From Symbioplanes lichenis (GTDB lineage Bacteria; Actinomycetota; Actinomycetes; Mycobacteriales; Micromonosporaceae), in contig NZ_JAUZQD010000004.1 of NCBI RefSeq assembly GCF_030709675.1, positions 310,001 to 374,000 on the forward strand: a stretch of DNA of 64,000 nucleotides, read 5' to 3'. The notes beneath the pieces are model-generated. The model did not search any database and was not told where the DNA came from. It worked only from the letters and a program-made list of their open reading frames with translations. A program made the position numbers and the translations under genes. Shown here in pieces: positions 50,703 to 59,475 of this stretch. Positions within the stretch are counted from its first letter, which is position 1; each line of letters opens with the position of its first letter.

Positions 50703-51980
50703 TCAGGACAGAATGGCCCAGCCGTGGGGCGGGAGGGTGACAGTGGCGTCGGCGAGGCGGCCGTCACCGGCTTCGACGGTCGTGCAACCGGGCGCTTCGA
50801 CCTCGGCGGGGCGATCAGCGACGTTGAGAGCCACGAGCAGACGGTCGTCGGGGCCGGCGCTGGTCTCGTACGCGAAGAGGTCGTTGGTCAGCTCGACCCG
50901 CCGGATGCGCGCGCCGTGCAGCCAAGCGTGCCGCCGGCGGACGCCGATGAGGGCCTGGTGCCGGCGGTAGGCCGGCCAGCCGTAGGGCGCCAGGTCGTCC
51001 GGGCTCGGGGGAAACGCCGGCCGGATCGCGTCGTCGCCGCCCGCCCGCTCCTCCTTCACGCCGCGGAACGCCTGCTCGTCGCCGTAGTACACGCTCGGCG
51101 TGCCGCCCACCGTGAACAGCACGGCGAGCGCGTGGGACAGGTGGCGTTCGTCGGTGAGGCGGCTGGCCAGGCGGGTGACGTCGTGGTTGCCGGTGAAGGT
51201 CAGCGGGACAAAACTGTCCAGGTAGCCGTTGTGCCGGTCCAGGGCCCACGCGAGCTCGAAGAAGTTGCCGTCGTTGAGCGAGCTCCAGATCGCCTTCCAC
51301 AGCTCGTACTGCGTGAGGGAGTCGACCGTCGACTCCGCGACCACGGCCGGGTAGTCGCCGTGGATGACCTCGCCGACGAACCAGGACTCCGGAAACTCCT
51401 TGCGGACCCGGGGCAGCACCGCCGCCCAGAACTCGCGCGGGACGGCGTAGGCCGCGTCGAGCCGCCAGCCGTCGGCGCCGCGCTCGAGCCAGTGGGTCAT
51501 CACCTTGACGACGTGGTCGGCGACGGCCGGCTCGGCGTGGTTGAGCTTGACCAGCGCGCTGTGCCCCTCGAAGTCGGCATAGTCGTCGCCGTCGAAGTGG
51601 AACCACGCCCGCTCCGGCCCGCCCGCGAGCGCCCTCGCGAAGGCCGGGAAGCTCCGCCCGACGTGATTGAAGACCCCGTCCAGGAGTACGCGCAACCCGC
51701 GCGCCTTCGCCTCGCCGACCAGCGCCGCGAAGTCGTCCTCCGAGCCGAGCCGCTCGTCGATGCGGAAGTAGTCGACGGTGTCGTACCCGTGCGACTCGGA
51801 CGCGAAGATCGGCCCCAGCGCGATGCCGTTGGCCCCGAGCTCGACGACATAGTCGAGCCAGGGGATCAGGCTGCGCAGCCCGCCCGCCGCTCCGGGATCA
51901 CGGGCGGGCACCGCCCCCGTGAAGCCCAGCGGATAGACGTGCCACCACACCACATGGCGCACCCACTCGGGCTCGGTCAC
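50703..51980 (-). CDS. GH13 alpha-amylase-family glycosidase
   Basis: 425 residues, intracellular (no signal peptide). The barrel shows region I DGVFNHVG, region II GWRLDAAY with the nucleophile Asp175, region III FVGEVIHGD with the acid/base Glu204 and region IV FTGNHDVTR with Asp267. A small all-beta C-terminal domain follows after residue 350. The family includes maltogenic amylases, cyclomaltodextrinases and trehalose enzymes; specificity cannot be fixed. It lies convergent with the dhaM gene, 4 bp apart. Confidence 0.92.
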   Translation of the reverse strand: MTEPEWVRHVVWWHVYPLGFTGAVPARDPGAAGGLRSLIPWLDYVVELGANGIALGPIFASESHGYDTVDYFRIDERLGSEDDFAALVGEAKARGLRVLLDGVFNHVGRSFPAFARALAGGPERAWFHFDGDDYADFEGHSALVKLNHAEPAVADHVVKVMTHWLERGADGWRLDAAYAVPREFWAAVLPRVRKEFPESWFVGEVIHGDYPAVVAESTVDSLTQYELWKAIWSSLNDGNFFELAWALDRHNGYLDSFVPLTFTGNHDVTRLASRLTDERHLSHALAVLFTVGGTPSVYYGDEQAFRGVKEERAGGDDAIRPAFPPSPDDLAPYGWPAYRRHQALIGVRRRHAWLHGARIRRVELTNDLFAYETSAGPDDRLLVALNVADRPAEVEAPGCTTVEAGDGRLADATVTLPPHGWAILS

Positions 51981-52047
51981 GGTCGCGCTCCTCGTCGTCG
52001 GCCGGCCGGTCGGGCACCGGCCGCCGCCGATCGTCGTCCCCCCGGCC

Positions 52048-52211
52048 GGGCGACGTCAAACCCTCGTCCGTCCGGAGGGACCCCACCCGGGCGACGTCAA
52101 ACCCTCGTCCGTCCGGAGGGACCCCACCCGGGCGACGTCAAACCCCCGCCCGTCCGGAGGGACCCCACCCGGGCGACGTCAAACCCTCGTCCGTTCGGAG
52201 GGACCCCGCGG
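52048..52211. repeat. Four tandem copies of a 41-bp unit upstream of a small membrane protein gene
   Basis: Units start at 52048, 52089, 52130 and 52171 with gggcgacgtcaaacc and end with ggagggaccccaccc; differences are single bases. They fill most of the divergent space between the GH13 gene and the PLDc_N gene at 52240, so they lie where both promoters should be. Confidence 0.95.
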
Positions 52212-52239
52212 CTGGGAGTTGTCTGGGAGCATCAGCGCC

Positions 52240-52629
52240 ATGATCCGCGTCTCCGCGCTCTTCGTGCTGCTCGACCTGGCCCTGCTGGTCGTCGCCCTCA
52301 TCGACTGCCTCTCCGCCGACGAGGGCGGCATCCGGGCCCTGCCCCGGACCGTCTGGGTGTTCCTCATCCTGCTCTTCTCGCCGATCGGCGCGATCGCCTG
52401 GTTCGTGGCGGGCCGTCCGCCGCGCGCGATCCGCATGAGCAACGGCGAGCTGTGGCGCCCGGGCCGCGGCTTCCCGGAGAACGAGCGCCCGGCGCCGGAC
52501 GACGACCCCGACTTCCTGCGGCGCATGGCCGCCTCCCGCCGCGAGGACGAGGACCTGATGAAGAAGTGGGAGGCCGACCTCCGCCGCCGCGAGGAGGAGC
52601 TGCGCCGCAAGCAGGATCAGGAGGACTGA
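52240..52629 (+). CDS. Small PLDc_N-domain membrane protein
   Basis: 129 residues from the ATG at 52240, with GGGAG 11 bases upstream. Two membrane segments lie in the first 60 residues (ALFVLLDLALLVVALIDCL and TVWVFLILLFSPIGAIAWF), followed by the PLDc_N hallmark VAGRPPR. The C-terminus is a charged helix (LMKKWEADLRRREEELRRKQ). Such proteins occur alone or joined to phospholipase D-like domains; function unknown. Its stop overlaps the convergent gene by 13 bp. Confidence 0.85.
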   Translation: MIRVSALFVLLDLALLVVALIDCLSADEGGIRALPRTVWVFLILLFSPIGAIAWFVAGRPPRAIRMSNGELWRPGRGFPENERPAPDDDPDFLRRMAASRREDEDLMKKWEADLRRREEELRRKQDQED

Positions 52630-52952
52630 TCGTCCACCTGCAGGTCCTCGAAGTCACCGACCTGCAGGCTCACCGTGCCGGCCCGGACGAGCTGGAAGTC
52701 CCACAGCCTCAGCCGCAGGAACAGCTCGCGCGCGTCCTCGGTGAGCGGCCCGCTGATCTCCACCGCGTCCCGCATGCCGTCCCACGGGCCCACCTCGACC
52801 CCTGGTAGAGCCAGGAACTCCGGCCGGCCCTCGCTCAGCGGCCCGTCGCCGTCGGGCACGTGCACGCGGAAGGCATCGGCCCGCGCGAGGCCGCGGTGGA
52901 GCTGGGCGCGGCCTTCGAGCTCGGACAGCCGGCCCACGTAACGCAACGACAT
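52617..52952 (-). CDS. Small protein of unknown function
   Basis: 111 residues, soluble, no membrane segment or signal. It begins MSLRYVGRLSELEGRAQLHRG and ends with an acidic stretch VQVGDFEDLQVDDQSS (approximate; the last part is SLQVGDFEDLQVDDQSS). No known motif was recognised. It sits 21 bp from the sulfatase stop region and overlaps the PLDc_N gene at its 3' end. Confidence 0.6.
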   Translation of the reverse strand: MSLRYVGRLSELEGRAQLHRGLARADAFRVHVPDGDGPLSEGRPEFLALPGVEVGPWDGMRDAVEISGPLTEDARELFLRLRLWDFQLVRAGTVSLQVGDFEDLQVDDQSS

Positions 52953-52973
52953 GTGCCGATCCTACGGACGCCG

Positions 52974-54392
52974 TCAGCGGCAGGTGGCAGCCCGGCAGGC
53001 GGTGAGGGCGGCGAGCTCGCGGTGGAGGGCGGCGCGGCGGGCGGGTGGCAGGGCTCCGGCGATGTTGCGCAGCTGGTACGGGTCCCGCGCGCGGTTGTAG
53101 TACTCGATGAACCCGTCCGCGTACTCGACGTACGTCCAGCGGGGCGTGCGGAGGGCCGAGTAGGTGGTGGGGTTGCCGGCGGCCCAGGACTGGCGGTCGG
53201 GGTCGGCCGGGTCGGTGGGTGGGCCGTGGTGTTCGACCAGGGCGGTGGTGCGCCAGCCGGCGGGGCGCTCGCCGCGCAGCCACGGCGACAGGTCGCGGCC
53301 GTCGGCGTCCGGGGGTGGGGGCAGGCCGGCGAAGGCGGCGAAGGTCGGGCGCAGATCGATGTTGAGGGCCGGCGCGCGGACCGTGGCACCCGCGCGGATG
53401 CCCGGGCCCGCCATCACGAGCGGCACGCGGATATCGGTCTCGAAGGCGGTCTGCTTGCCGGGACCCAACCGGTGCTCGCCCAGGTGGTAGCCGTTGTCGG
53501 AGCTGAAGACGATCACCGTGTTCCCGGCGACGCCCGTGGCGGCCAGTGTGGCCTGGACCGCGCCCAGCATCCGATCGACGGAGACCACGGACTGGGCGCG
53601 CTGGCGATAGGCGTCGTCGAGCCGGGCCTTGAGAGCCACGGACAGCGCGGGGCGACCAGCCAGCCATCGGGGCGCGGCCGTGGGTAGCCGGTCGAAAGCG
53701 GGCGTCCGGGGCGCGGTCAAGCCCGGGAAGAGCCGGGCGTCACGGGGCGCCGGCGTGTACGGGCGATGCGGCGTGAACGTGGACAGCTCGACCAGGAACG
53801 GCTGCCGGGCGGCCACGGACCGGCGTACGAAATCCTGGGTCTTCGCCGTGAGCACCTCGTTGAGATAGCCGCCGTGGTGCACCGCGCGCCCGTTCTCGAG
53901 CAGGTCGAAATCGGTCATGGCGTAGCCGTCGGGGCCCGCGACGCCCCACTCCAGCCACCCGGGCGGGACGTGGCCCGAGCCGACCGTGTAGCCGTTGAGG
54001 TACTTGCCGTACAGGGCCGTGCGGTAGCCCGCCGCGCGCAGGTCGGTCGCGAAGGTCGAGCGGTCCGCTCCCCCGCGCCGGAAGGCGCCGATGCCCCCGT
54101 CGGCGCCGGTGTTCGTGAAGACGCCGGTGTTGTGCGGGTACTTGCCGCTCAGGATCGAAGCGCGGGAGGGGCAGCACAGCGAGTCGGTCACCGTGTACTG
54201 CGCGAAGCTGGTCCCGGCGCGCATCAGCGCCCGCACCCGCGGCATGAAGCGGATCAGGTCGGGCGTGAAGTCGTCGGTGAGCACGAAGACGATGTTCGGC
54301 CGGGGTGCGTAGGGGCGCGCGGGCGGTGCGGAGGCCGTGCACGCCGCGAGCGCCAGCAGGGTCAGGGCAGCGATCAGGGCACGGCGCAACAC
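52974..54392 (-). CDS. Sulfatase-family lipoprotein
   Basis: 472 residues. Lipoprotein signal with Cys18 (LALAAC). The sulfatase core starts with PNIVFVLTDDFTPDL (metal Asp40 and Asp41). The formylglycine site is CCPSR beginning at Cys73, followed by ASILSGKYPHN; Cys73 would need modification by an FGE. Later motifs include KYLNGY and FSSDNGYHLGEHRLGPGKQ. It resembles N-acetylglucosamine-6-sulfatase/arylsulfatase types. It is bounded by the ABC exporter genes on the same strand, 36 bp upstream. Confidence 0.9.
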   Translation of the reverse strand: MLRRALIAALTLLALAACTASAPPARPYAPRPNIVFVLTDDFTPDLIRFMPRVRALMRAGTSFAQYTVTDSLCCPSRASILSGKYPHNTGVFTNTGADGGIGAFRRGGADRSTFATDLRAAGYRTALYGKYLNGYTVGSGHVPPGWLEWGVAGPDGYAMTDFDLLENGRAVHHGGYLNEVLTAKTQDFVRRSVAARQPFLVELSTFTPHRPYTPAPRDARLFPGLTAPRTPAFDRLPTAAPRWLAGRPALSVALKARLDDAYRQRAQSVVSVDRMLGAVQATLAATGVAGNTVIVFSSDNGYHLGEHRLGPGKQTAFETDIRVPLVMAGPGIRAGATVRAPALNIDLRPTFAAFAGLPPPPDADGRDLSPWLRGERPAGWRTTALVEHHGPPTDPADPDRQSWAAGNPTTYSALRTPRWTYVEYADGFIEYYNRARDPYQLRNIAGALPPARRAALHRELAALTACRAATCR

Positions 54393-54428
54393 CCCTGGAC
54401 CCTAATGTCTGATATGTCAGCTCGCCCG

Positions 54429-56192
54429 TCACGCGTCCCCGGCACCCCCCGGACGGGTGAAGCCGTGCCAGGTCCGCCACAGCGCCGCGTACGTGCCCCC
54501 GGCCGCCACCAGATCGTCGTGCGTCCCCAGCTCCACCAGCCGCCCGGCGTCCATCACCGCGACCCGGTCGGCGTCATGGGCCGTCTGCAGGCGGTGCGCG
54601 ATGGCGATGACCGTACGCTCCTGGAGCACCGCCGCGAGCGCCCGTTCCGTGGCCCGGGCCTGCGCCGGGTCGAGCAGCGCCGTCGCCTCGTCGAGGACCA
54701 GCGTGTGCGGGTCGGCGAGCACCACCCGGGCCAGTGACAGCTGCTGCGCGCAGGCGCCGTCGAGCACCACCCCGTCACCGCCGAGCAGCGTGTCGAGCCC
54801 GTCCGGCAGCTCGGCGGCCCAGTCGGCGCCGACCACGGCCAGCGCGCGCCACAGCTGGCGGTCCGGCGCCTCGGCCGCCAGGATCAGGTTGTCGCGCAGC
54901 GTGCCGCGGAAGACGTGGTGTTCCTGGGTCACCAGCACCACCTGCCGGCGCAGCAGCCCGGGCGGCAGGTCGGCGATCGGCACCCCGCCGACCGTCACCG
55001 CGCCGGCGCGCGGCCGGTCCACCCCGGCGAGCAGGCGGCCCAGCGTCGACTTGCCCGCCCCGGACGGACCGACGACAGCCAGCCGTTCCCCCGGGCGTAC
55101 GGTCAGATCCACGCCGCGCAGCACGTCCCGGCCGCCGTCGTAGGCGTACCGCGCGCCGCGCACTTCGATCTGGTCCCCGCCCGGCGGCCGCGCCGACGCG
55201 GGTGGCGAGACCAGCGGCAAGGTGGCCAGACCCTCCAGCCGGGCGAAGGACGCGCCGCTGCTCTGCAACTGCTCCAGCCAGACGAGGATGGCGTCGAGCG
55301 GCGCCGCCAGCTGTCGCAGATAGAGGGCGGCCGCCGCCACCGCGCCCAGCGACATGTCGCCGCGGGTGTGCAGCATGCCGCCGACCAGGAGCACGGCGAC
55401 GACCGGGACCACGTACGAGACGTCGACCGCCGGGAAGAACACCGTGCGCAGCGCGAGGGTCCGCCGCCGGGCCCGGTAGGCGCGCTCGATCGCCGCGCGG
55501 CCCGACGCCAGCCGGCGCTCGGCCAGCCCGAGGGTCTCGACCGTCCGGGCGCCCGTCAGCGTCGCGGTCAGCTCGTCGGCCAGGGCGGATCCGGCGGCCT
55601 GCTCGGCCAGGTACGCGTCCGGGGCCCGCCGCAGGTACCAGCGCGTCGCGACGGCCGCCCCGGACAGGCACAGCACGCCGATCACCCCGAGCAGCGGGGA
55701 GACGAAGAAGACGGCCACCAGCACGAACAATGCCTGGCCGGCCGCGATGAGCACTTCGGGCAGCGCGTCGCGCAGGGTCGTCGCCACGGCGCTCACGTCG
55801 CTCGTACCGCGGACGGCCAGGTCTCCCGCCGGCACGCGCTCGGCCACCGCCGCCGGGAAGCCGAGCACGCGGTCGAGGAAGCGCTCGCGCACCCGGGCCG
55901 CCGTCCGCTCGCCGAAGCGGTAGCCGGTGCTCAGCGCGCTGCGGGCGAGCACGATCTGCGCGACCGTGCACAACAGAATGGCCAGGGCCGCGCGGTCCAC
56001 GGCCGAGGCGGTGGCGCGGCCGGCGGCGACGGCGTCCACGATGTCGCCGAGCAGCCACGGCCCGGCCAGGCCGGCGGTCGCCGCGAGCGCGTTGAGGGCG
56101 ACCATGAGGACGACGCTGCGGCGGTCGCGGCACAGCAGGTCGACCGCGGCCCGCCGGACCTGCTCGCGCCCGGCCGCGGGTAAGGGGATCAC
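54429..56192 (-). CDS. ABC exporter half B with intact Walker motifs and a degenerate signature
   Basis: 587 residues. Six membrane segments (1-330) and an ATP-binding domain (340-575). Walker A GPSGAGKS at 375-382 and Walker B LVLDEATALLD at about 498-508 are intact with the catalytic Glu. The signature, normally LSGGQ, reads LDGACAQQ (477-484). It overlaps the partner gene at 56189 by 4 bp, so the two half-transporters are made together and likely form a heterodimer. Substrate unknown. Confidence 0.9.
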   Translation of the reverse strand: MIPLPAAGREQVRRAAVDLLCRDRRSVVLMVALNALAATAGLAGPWLLGDIVDAVAAGRATASAVDRAALAILLCTVAQIVLARSALSTGYRFGERTAARVRERFLDRVLGFPAAVAERVPAGDLAVRGTSDVSAVATTLRDALPEVLIAAGQALFVLVAVFFVSPLLGVIGVLCLSGAAVATRWYLRRAPDAYLAEQAAGSALADELTATLTGARTVETLGLAERRLASGRAAIERAYRARRRTLALRTVFFPAVDVSYVVPVVAVLLVGGMLHTRGDMSLGAVAAAALYLRQLAAPLDAILVWLEQLQSSGASFARLEGLATLPLVSPPASARPPGGDQIEVRGARYAYDGGRDVLRGVDLTVRPGERLAVVGPSGAGKSTLGRLLAGVDRPRAGAVTVGGVPIADLPPGLLRRQVVLVTQEHHVFRGTLRDNLILAAEAPDRQLWRALAVVGADWAAELPDGLDTLLGGDGVVLDGACAQQLSLARVVLADPHTLVLDEATALLDPAQARATERALAAVLQERTVIAIAHRLQTAHDADRVAVMDAGRLVELGTHDDLVAAGGTYAALWRTWHGFTRPGGAGDA

Positions 56193-57889
56193 GACCCGGT
56201 GGCCAGGCCGGAGGCCCGGTCGACCAGCGCGCGGTAGCCCGGCTGGGCGGCGAGCAGGTCGCGGTGCCGGCCGGTGGCGGCGACCCGGCCCTCCACGAGC
56301 CAGTGCACGACGTCGGCCCGTTCGAGCAGCGCCGGGGAGGTCGTCGTCACGAGCGTGGTGCGCCCGGCCCGGGCCCGGCGCAGCCCCTCGGCCATCGCCG
56401 CCTCGGTGTGGGCGTCCACGGCGGACGTCGGGTCGAGGGCCAGGAGCACCTCGGGGTCGGCGTAGAGGGCGCGGGCCAGCCGGATCCGCTGCCGCTGGCC
56501 CCCGGAGAGATTGCGCCCCTGGTCATCGATCAGGCCGGTCGCGCCGCCGGGGAGACCCGCCACGATGTCCCCGGCCGCGGCGCCGGCCAGCACGCGTTCG
56601 ACGGCGGCCTCCCGGGGCTCGTGCCGGCCCGCGACCACGCTGCCCAGGGCGCCGGCGAACAGGTAGGACTCGTTGTCGGCGACGGCGATCCGATCCCGTA
56701 CGGCCAGGGTGTCGATCCGCTCGTCACCCCACATGGCGGTGGTGGGTCCGTAGCCGCCGAGCCGGTCCACGACGGCCGACGCGTCGCTCGCCCGGGCGGT
56801 GGCCAGAGCGGTCAGCAGGCCGGGCGGCACGACCACGCCCGACTCGGGGTCCCACAGCTCGGCGGCGCCGGGGGGTGCGGGCGCGGCGCCCTGCGGATCG
56901 GGCCGCAGCCGCAGGAACGCCACGACCCGGCGCCCGGCGACCAGCGCGTGCCCGATGTCGAAGCCGCCTTCGATGAAGAACGCGACGGGTACGGCCAGCA
57001 TCGCCGCGTACCCCCACACCGCGACCAGCTCGCCCGCCGTGATCAGCCCGCCGGCGGCCATCCGCGCGGCCAGCCAGATCACCACCGCCAGGAACAGGCC
57101 GGGCAGCCCGACGCCGAGCGCCTGGATCCAGCTCGTCACCGCGCCCACCCGATAGCCCTCGCGCCGCAGCCGGCCCGACTCCGCCCGGTAGCGCCGCGCG
57201 AACAGCTCCTTGCCGCCCAGCCCGTTGAGCACCCGCAGCCCGCCGACGATGTCGAGCAGCCGCTCGGCCAGGACGCCCTGCTGCTCGCGGTAACTCGTCC
57301 CGGCGCGCTGGAGCCGGCGCAGCATCGGACCGACGACCGCCGCGAGCACCGGCACGCCCGCGAGGACGACCACGGCGAGCAGCGGGGAGATCCCGAAGAG
57401 CAGGACGGCCGCGATCACGTACGCGACGATCGCGCCGAGGCCCGGACCGGTCACCGTCAGCGCCTGCGCCAGCACCCACGCGTCGGCCATGCCGACCGTG
57501 ACGACCTCGCCCGGACCGGCGCGCCGGGGCAGCGCCGCGCCGAGCCGGGTGGCGTGCCGGACCACCGCGCGCACGGTCCGATAAGCGGCGTCGAGCCGGA
57601 TCAGCGTCATGGTCCGGTGCCGCAGGATGGCCAGCCCGGCGTTCGCCCCGCCGACGGCGAAGAGCACGGCCACCCACGCGGTCAACGCCGGCAGGTCGCG
57701 CCGCTGCAGGCCGTTGTCCACGGCCTGCGACAGCAGGTACGGCGGGAGCGTCAGCCCGGCCATCCACGCCGATCCGACCAGGGCGCCCAGGGCGATCCGG
57801 GGTTTCTGGCACCGCACGAGCCACCACAGGTACCGGGCCGGACCTCGCAGGGCAGACACCGCGAGTCCCGAATCCGTCACACGTTGCAC
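56189..57889 (-). CDS. ABC exporter half A with lost Walker A and B but intact signature
   Basis: 566 residues. Six membrane segments (20-320). The ATP-binding domain (about 340-560) keeps the signature LSGGQRQR at 461-468. At the Walker A position (about 362-372) it reads LATARASDASA with no GxxGxGKS/T, and Walker B reads LLALDPTSAVD, lacking the catalytic Glu. Its Walker sites thus cannot hydrolyse ATP, but its signature can complete the site of half B. This is an extreme form of the degenerate/consensus asymmetry known in heterodimeric exporters. It is the upstream gene of the pair. Confidence 0.9.
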   Translation of the reverse strand: MQRVTDSGLAVSALRGPARYLWWLVRCQKPRIALGALVGSAWMAGLTLPPYLLSQAVDNGLQRRDLPALTAWVAVLFAVGGANAGLAILRHRTMTLIRLDAAYRTVRAVVRHATRLGAALPRRAGPGEVVTVGMADAWVLAQALTVTGPGLGAIVAYVIAAVLLFGISPLLAVVVLAGVPVLAAVVGPMLRRLQRAGTSYREQQGVLAERLLDIVGGLRVLNGLGGKELFARRYRAESGRLRREGYRVGAVTSWIQALGVGLPGLFLAVVIWLAARMAAGGLITAGELVAVWGYAAMLAVPVAFFIEGGFDIGHALVAGRRVVAFLRLRPDPQGAAPAPPGAAELWDPESGVVVPPGLLTALATARASDASAVVDRLGGYGPTTAMWGDERIDTLAVRDRIAVADNESYLFAGALGSVVAGRHEPREAAVERVLAGAAAGDIVAGLPGGATGLIDDQGRNLSGGQRQRIRLARALYADPEVLLALDPTSAVDAHTEAAMAEGLRRARAGRTTLVTTTSPALLERADVVHWLVEGRVAATGRHRDLLAAQPGYRALVDRASGLATGS

Positions 57890-57985
57890 CCTATGACCCC
57901 GCGATCATCCACCGGAAGACCCGTTTGCGACCATCCCGTCGCCGGGCGTGTCCGCCGCCGCAGCAGCCCGTTATACGCTCACCGC

Positions 57986-58870
57986 GTGAGTCACTACGAG
58001 CCCCCGCTCATCGGCGCGAACCGGGTCATCGGTGGCCGGTCGTTCGACTTCGATCGCCGCGTCGCCGTGATGGCGATCGTCAACCGGACGCCCGACTCGT
58101 TCCACGACCGCGGCCGGACGTACGGGCTCGACCAGGCGATCGAGGCGGTGCGCGCCGCGGCCAAGGCGGGCGCGGACTGGATCGACATCGGGGGCGTCCC
58201 GTTCGCCCCGGGCGAGCCGGTCTCCGTCGCCGAGGAGCTCGACCGCGTGCTGCCCGTCGTCGAGGCGGCCCGCGACCTCGCCGTGGTGTCCGTGGACACG
58301 TACCGTCCGGAAGTGGCCCGTGCCGCCATCGCAGCCGGCGCCGGCGTGGTCAACGACACGTCCGGCCTGCGCGACGTCGGCCTCGCCGCCGCGGTCGCCG
58401 GCACGGACGCCACGCTCGTGATCACCCACAGCCTCGCCCCGCCGCGCACGCCCCACCCGGCGCCCCGCTACGACGACGTGACCGCCGAGGTCGTGACCTT
58501 CCTGCGGTCGCGGGTGCGGGTCGCGCTCGACCATGGCGTACGCCCGGAGCAGATCGTCATCGACCCCGGCCCCGACCTCAACAAGAACACGCTGCACACC
58601 CTCGAGCTGACCCGCCGCCTGACCGAGATCGCCGACATCGGCCACCCGCTGCTGGCCGCCGTGAGCAACAAGGACTTCATCGGCGAGACCCTCGACGCCG
58701 CCCAGCCGGACCGCCTCGCCGGCACCCTGGCCGCCGTGGTCTTCTGCGTGCTCAACGGCGCCCGCATCGTCCGGGTCCACGATGTCCGGGCCGCCGTGGA
58801 CGCCGTCCGCATGACCGAGGCGATGCTCGGCTGGCGGCCCCCGGCCTACACCCGCCACAACATGGCGTGA
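57986..58870 (+). CDS. FolP2-like dihydropteroate synthase homologue
   Basis: 294 residues from a GTG at 57986. It has the DHPS fold with the pterin-binding IVNRTPDSFHDRG near the start and the C-terminal IVRVHDVRAA. Loop 2, which binds p-aminobenzoate as GESTRPG in true DHPS, reads GGVPFAPGE instead. This change is typical of the actinobacterial FolP2 group, for which DHPS activity is not supported. It is not in a folate operon; the YdeI and quinone oxidoreductase genes follow. Function unknown. Confidence 0.85.
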   Translation: MSHYEPPLIGANRVIGGRSFDFDRRVAVMAIVNRTPDSFHDRGRTYGLDQAIEAVRAAAKAGADWIDIGGVPFAPGEPVSVAEELDRVLPVVEAARDLAVVSVDTYRPEVARAAIAAGAGVVNDTSGLRDVGLAAAVAGTDATLVITHSLAPPRTPHPAPRYDDVTAEVVTFLRSRVRVALDHGVRPEQIVIDPGPDLNKNTLHTLELTRRLTEIADIGHPLLAAVSNKDFIGETLDAAQPDRLAGTLAAVVFCVLNGARIVRVHDVRAAVDAVRMTEAMLGWRPPAYTRHNMA

Positions 58871-58874
58871 CGCG

Positions 58875-59465
58875 ATGACGCTGGAGGAGCTGATCGTCGC
58901 CGACGCCGGGGCGCTGCGCGCGTGGCTGGCGGAGCACCACACCACCTCGCCCGGAGTCTGGCTGGCCCTCACCCGCAAGGGCGGCACCGTCACCACGCTG
59001 ACCTGGCAACAGGCGGTCGACGAGGCCCTGTGCGCCGGCTGGATCGACGGCCAGGCCCGCAAGGGCGACGAGCACATGTCCTGGATCCGCCTGACCCCGC
59101 GCCGGGCCCGCAGCGCCTGGTCCCGGCGCAACGTCGAGCACGTCGCCCGGCTCGAGGCGGAGGACCGGATGCTGCCCGCGGGCCGGGCCGCCGTGGCCGC
59201 GGCGCAGGCGGACGGGCGGTGGGCAGCCGCCTATGCCCCGCCGTCGGAGGCCGAGGCGCCCGCCGACCTGCTGGCCGCCGTCGCCGCCGAACCGGCCGCC
59301 CAGGCGATGTTCGACGTCCTCACCAAGACCAACCGCTTCGCGCTGATCTATCGCGTCAACGCGGTGAAGCGGGCCGAGACCCGCGAGCGCAAGATCCGCG
59401 AGTTCGTCGCCATGCTGGCCCGCCACGAGACGATCCATCCGCAGAAGGCCAGGCCCCCGGCATAG
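58875..59465 (+). CDS. YdeI/OmpD-associated-like protein
   Basis: 196 residues. The YdeI pattern WLAEHHTTSPGVWLALTRKG...EALCAGWIDGQARKGDEHMSWIRLTPRRARSAWSRRNVEHV is clear (given here in parts). A helix-rich C-terminus ends with ETRERKIREFVAMLARHETIHP. It starts 4 bp after the FolP2-like gene. The molecular role of this family is not established. Confidence 0.88.
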   Translation: MTLEELIVADAGALRAWLAEHHTTSPGVWLALTRKGGTVTTLTWQQAVDEALCAGWIDGQARKGDEHMSWIRLTPRRARSAWSRRNVEHVARLEAEDRMLPAGRAAVAAAQADGRWAAAYAPPSEAEAPADLLAAVAAEPAAQAMFDVLTKTNRFALIYRVNAVKRAETRERKIREFVAMLARHETIHPQKARPPA

Positions 59466-59475
59466 TGTGGGATCC

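Noticed and set aside
50724..52808. A 694-residue plus-strand frame over the GH13 gene and the 41-bp repeats
   Set aside because: It is antisense to a GH13 enzyme with complete catalytic motifs, and it has no recognisable domain.
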